A stretch of DNA of 64,000 nucleotides from NCBI RefSeq assembly GCF_947507565.1, contig NC_089185.1, forward strand, positions 744,001 to 808,000. The letters are read 5' to 3'. The notes beneath the pieces were generated by a model, which was not told the origin of the DNA, ran no database searches, and saw only the letters and a program-made list of their open reading frames with translations. Numbering within the stretch: the stretch's first letter is position 1; each line of letters starts with the position of its first letter. Positions 62,501-64,000 of the stretch are shown in pieces. A program made the position numbers and the translations under genes. This DNA comes from Oscarella lobularis (lineage: Eukaryota > Porifera > Homoscleromorpha > Homosclerophorida > Oscarellidae).

Positions 62501-64000
62501 TGATCAATCGCGCCGACGTCGGTCGAACGCTGAGCGTGACGAGAATTCGTTCGCGGCTGTTGAAACAGCCGTTGCAGTCGGTGTCGGCGGGACCCGTGCA
62601 GCCGCAACGGCGAGTCGCCAACGAGCAGTTGTTGCACTCCGGATGACAACGACTACACATCGTGCCGTCGGCGTAATGAGTGCCGACACTGCACGAGGGA
62701 ACGCACGAGCCGTCTTCTACGAACTTGGCGCATTTTTGACAGACGAGGGGAAATTGCAGCCCCAAGTTGCTGCACTCGAGACAGCCATCCTGACAATGTC
62801 GACACGCCTGAACAAAGCAAATATTTCAGCCTCGCGCTTTACAAAGACCGGTCAATTCCTACAGGAACGCTTTGTTGCAAGCCGGCTGTGACGGGTCCGT
62901 CAAAGCGTCCACTCGGACAGGTAACACCACTTTCAACACACTGATACTCAGACTAGAAAAAAAAAACAGAAAGTAAGGCCACCAAAGTTTGGTGTTACTT
63001 ACGGCTTCGGGGTCCCAAATTTTCTGACATCGATCACAACCGCCAGGGCCTTGAACCGCTTTCGGTCCCGTACATCCAATAGGTAATCCCGTTGGCGGGT
63101 TGGGGTTGATTTCGCACGAAGAATTACACGGCAAGCAGGTCTTGTTGTCGGCGGCACCATAGAGGCCAACGGGACAAGGGAGAAGACATTCGCCCAAGTG
63201 AATACGATTTTTGCACTCGGAGCCGGGAGGTCCGTCACTAACGCAATCGCGACTAGTCTGGACGATAAAGAAACGGAGTCGTTTTATCGTCATCACCGAG
63301 GCGGCGAATTGTACGTACCGGTCCTTTGCAAAGACGTGCGCAGACATTTGGACACGGTCGACACGTTTTCCCGTCTCTGATTGAATGATAGGGATACTGA
63401 CTGCATCAAAAATCGACTTTTCTTGACTTACGGCGCCAAATTGCACTCGGACACGCAAATACGTATGCCGGTTGACAGTTCGTCGTAGGCAAAATTCTGG
63501 CAGTTTTGACATTGCTCGGGTCCCGCGCCCCAGCATCCACTGCATTCAACGTCGCAAATATTTCCCTGGGTGTCTAAGAAGAAATCTCTTATATTAGAGT
63601 GGATCTACTTACGACACGTGTTGGATAAACTTACGACACGTGTTGTTATCCTGATTGGCTCTGACAACTAGGGCTGACTCTGGATCTCGCAATATTTGCG
63701 TCCAATTGATAGAATCAATAAAACACAGACGATTGTTTCCGTCAATTGAAACGTTTCCTCGATCTATTCTCTCAAGAGAGGCCGTCTGAAGAGAAACCAA
63801 GTGAGCGTTGTCGTTGATGTAGAGAGACCAGCTGTTGACATAGGGTGTGAATCGTCCTCGAATGGCGCGCAATTTGGGTAGAAAGGAGAGATCAGTGAAC
63901 GCGGGGTCGTCGACATCTGTAATGGCTAGATAGCCGTTGATTGCCGTGACGTCAGCCAAGGCAGTGACCAAATCGTCAAACGTCAACGCCTCAATGCCGG
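59505..64000 (-). CDS. EGFR/ERBB-like receptor tyrosine (pseudo)kinase, 5' part beyond window
   Basis: Runs in from the right edge; stop TGA at 59505-59507. Order from the N-terminal side: a receptor L domain (63986-63620; 'INGYLAITDVDD', 'SLYINDNAHLVSLQT'), then several furin-like cysteine-rich modules (63580-61950; 'CVSECNLAP', 'CQRCDLQCDDSASC', 'CPVRFDV'), a Thr/Pro stalk, a transmembrane helix (about 61845-61770), a juxtamembrane segment and the kinase domain (61600-60410). The kinase has GSGTFGEVFK, VGIK (ATP-binding Lys), HGNLACRN where HRDLAARN is expected, DYG for DFG, PWMAPE, SDVWSYG and VTLWEIMTFGGVPY. The tail (60360-59505) is rich in Tyr-Glu/Gln-Asn/Asp-Pro motifs. The catalytic Asp of HRD is Asn, as in ERBB3, so kinase activity is probably lost or weak. 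Confidence 0.88.

Overview
The window is animal nuclear DNA. It carries multi-exon genes with GT-AG introns, mostly about 45-80 bp long, and orthologues of metazoan genes: vinculin/alpha-catenin, MAP3K4, an EGFR/ERBB-like receptor, UFL1, TFG, FAAP100, PNISR, URB1, NUS1, ABCB7, ELP3, COQ3 and prefoldin 3. The very short introns, head-to-head genes a few dozen bases apart and divergent metazoan proteins suggest a compact early-branching animal. A sponge is my best guess, but that is inference.

Layout. Positions 1-5610 hold the 3' part of a vinculin-like gene and its downstream repeats, ending at a 200-base N gap (5611-5810). Positions 6944-12521 repeat that whole stretch almost base for base. 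This looks like two haplotypes placed in tandem, or a very recent duplication. After about 2.5 kb of non-coding repeats the region becomes gene-dense: MAP3K4 (-), two tandem SDR genes (+), UFL1 (-), sorbitol dehydrogenase (+), TFG (+), FAAP100 (-), ELP3 (-), a YdcF/DUF218 gene (-), a PAP2-like membrane protein (+), PNISR (-), COQ3 (+), prefoldin 3 (-), an LRR protein (+), NUS1 (-), ABCB7 (+), an ankyrin protein (-), URB1 (-), an armadillo-like protein (+), a secreted glycosidase-like protein (+), and a receptor tyrosine kinase (-) running off the right edge.

Organisation. Seven gene pairs are divergent, with 35-125 bp between start codons, so shared promoters are likely. Several same-strand neighbours are 73-116 bp apart. 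Functions are mostly housekeeping: adhesion, stress MAPK signalling, UFMylation, ER export, Fanconi repair, tRNA modification, ubiquinone synthesis, dolichol synthesis, Fe-S export, ribosome biogenesis. They do not form one pathway.

Most interesting points. The receptor kinase at 59505-64000 has HGN in place of HRD, a short activation loop without tyrosine, and a tyrosine-rich tail, which recalls ERBB3. The vinculin-like protein has five recognisable copies of one repeat and mixes vinculin and alpha-catenin features. Two intronless genes resemble bacterial families. At least six introns are GC-AG. All assignments come from reading translations by eye; no database search was run.
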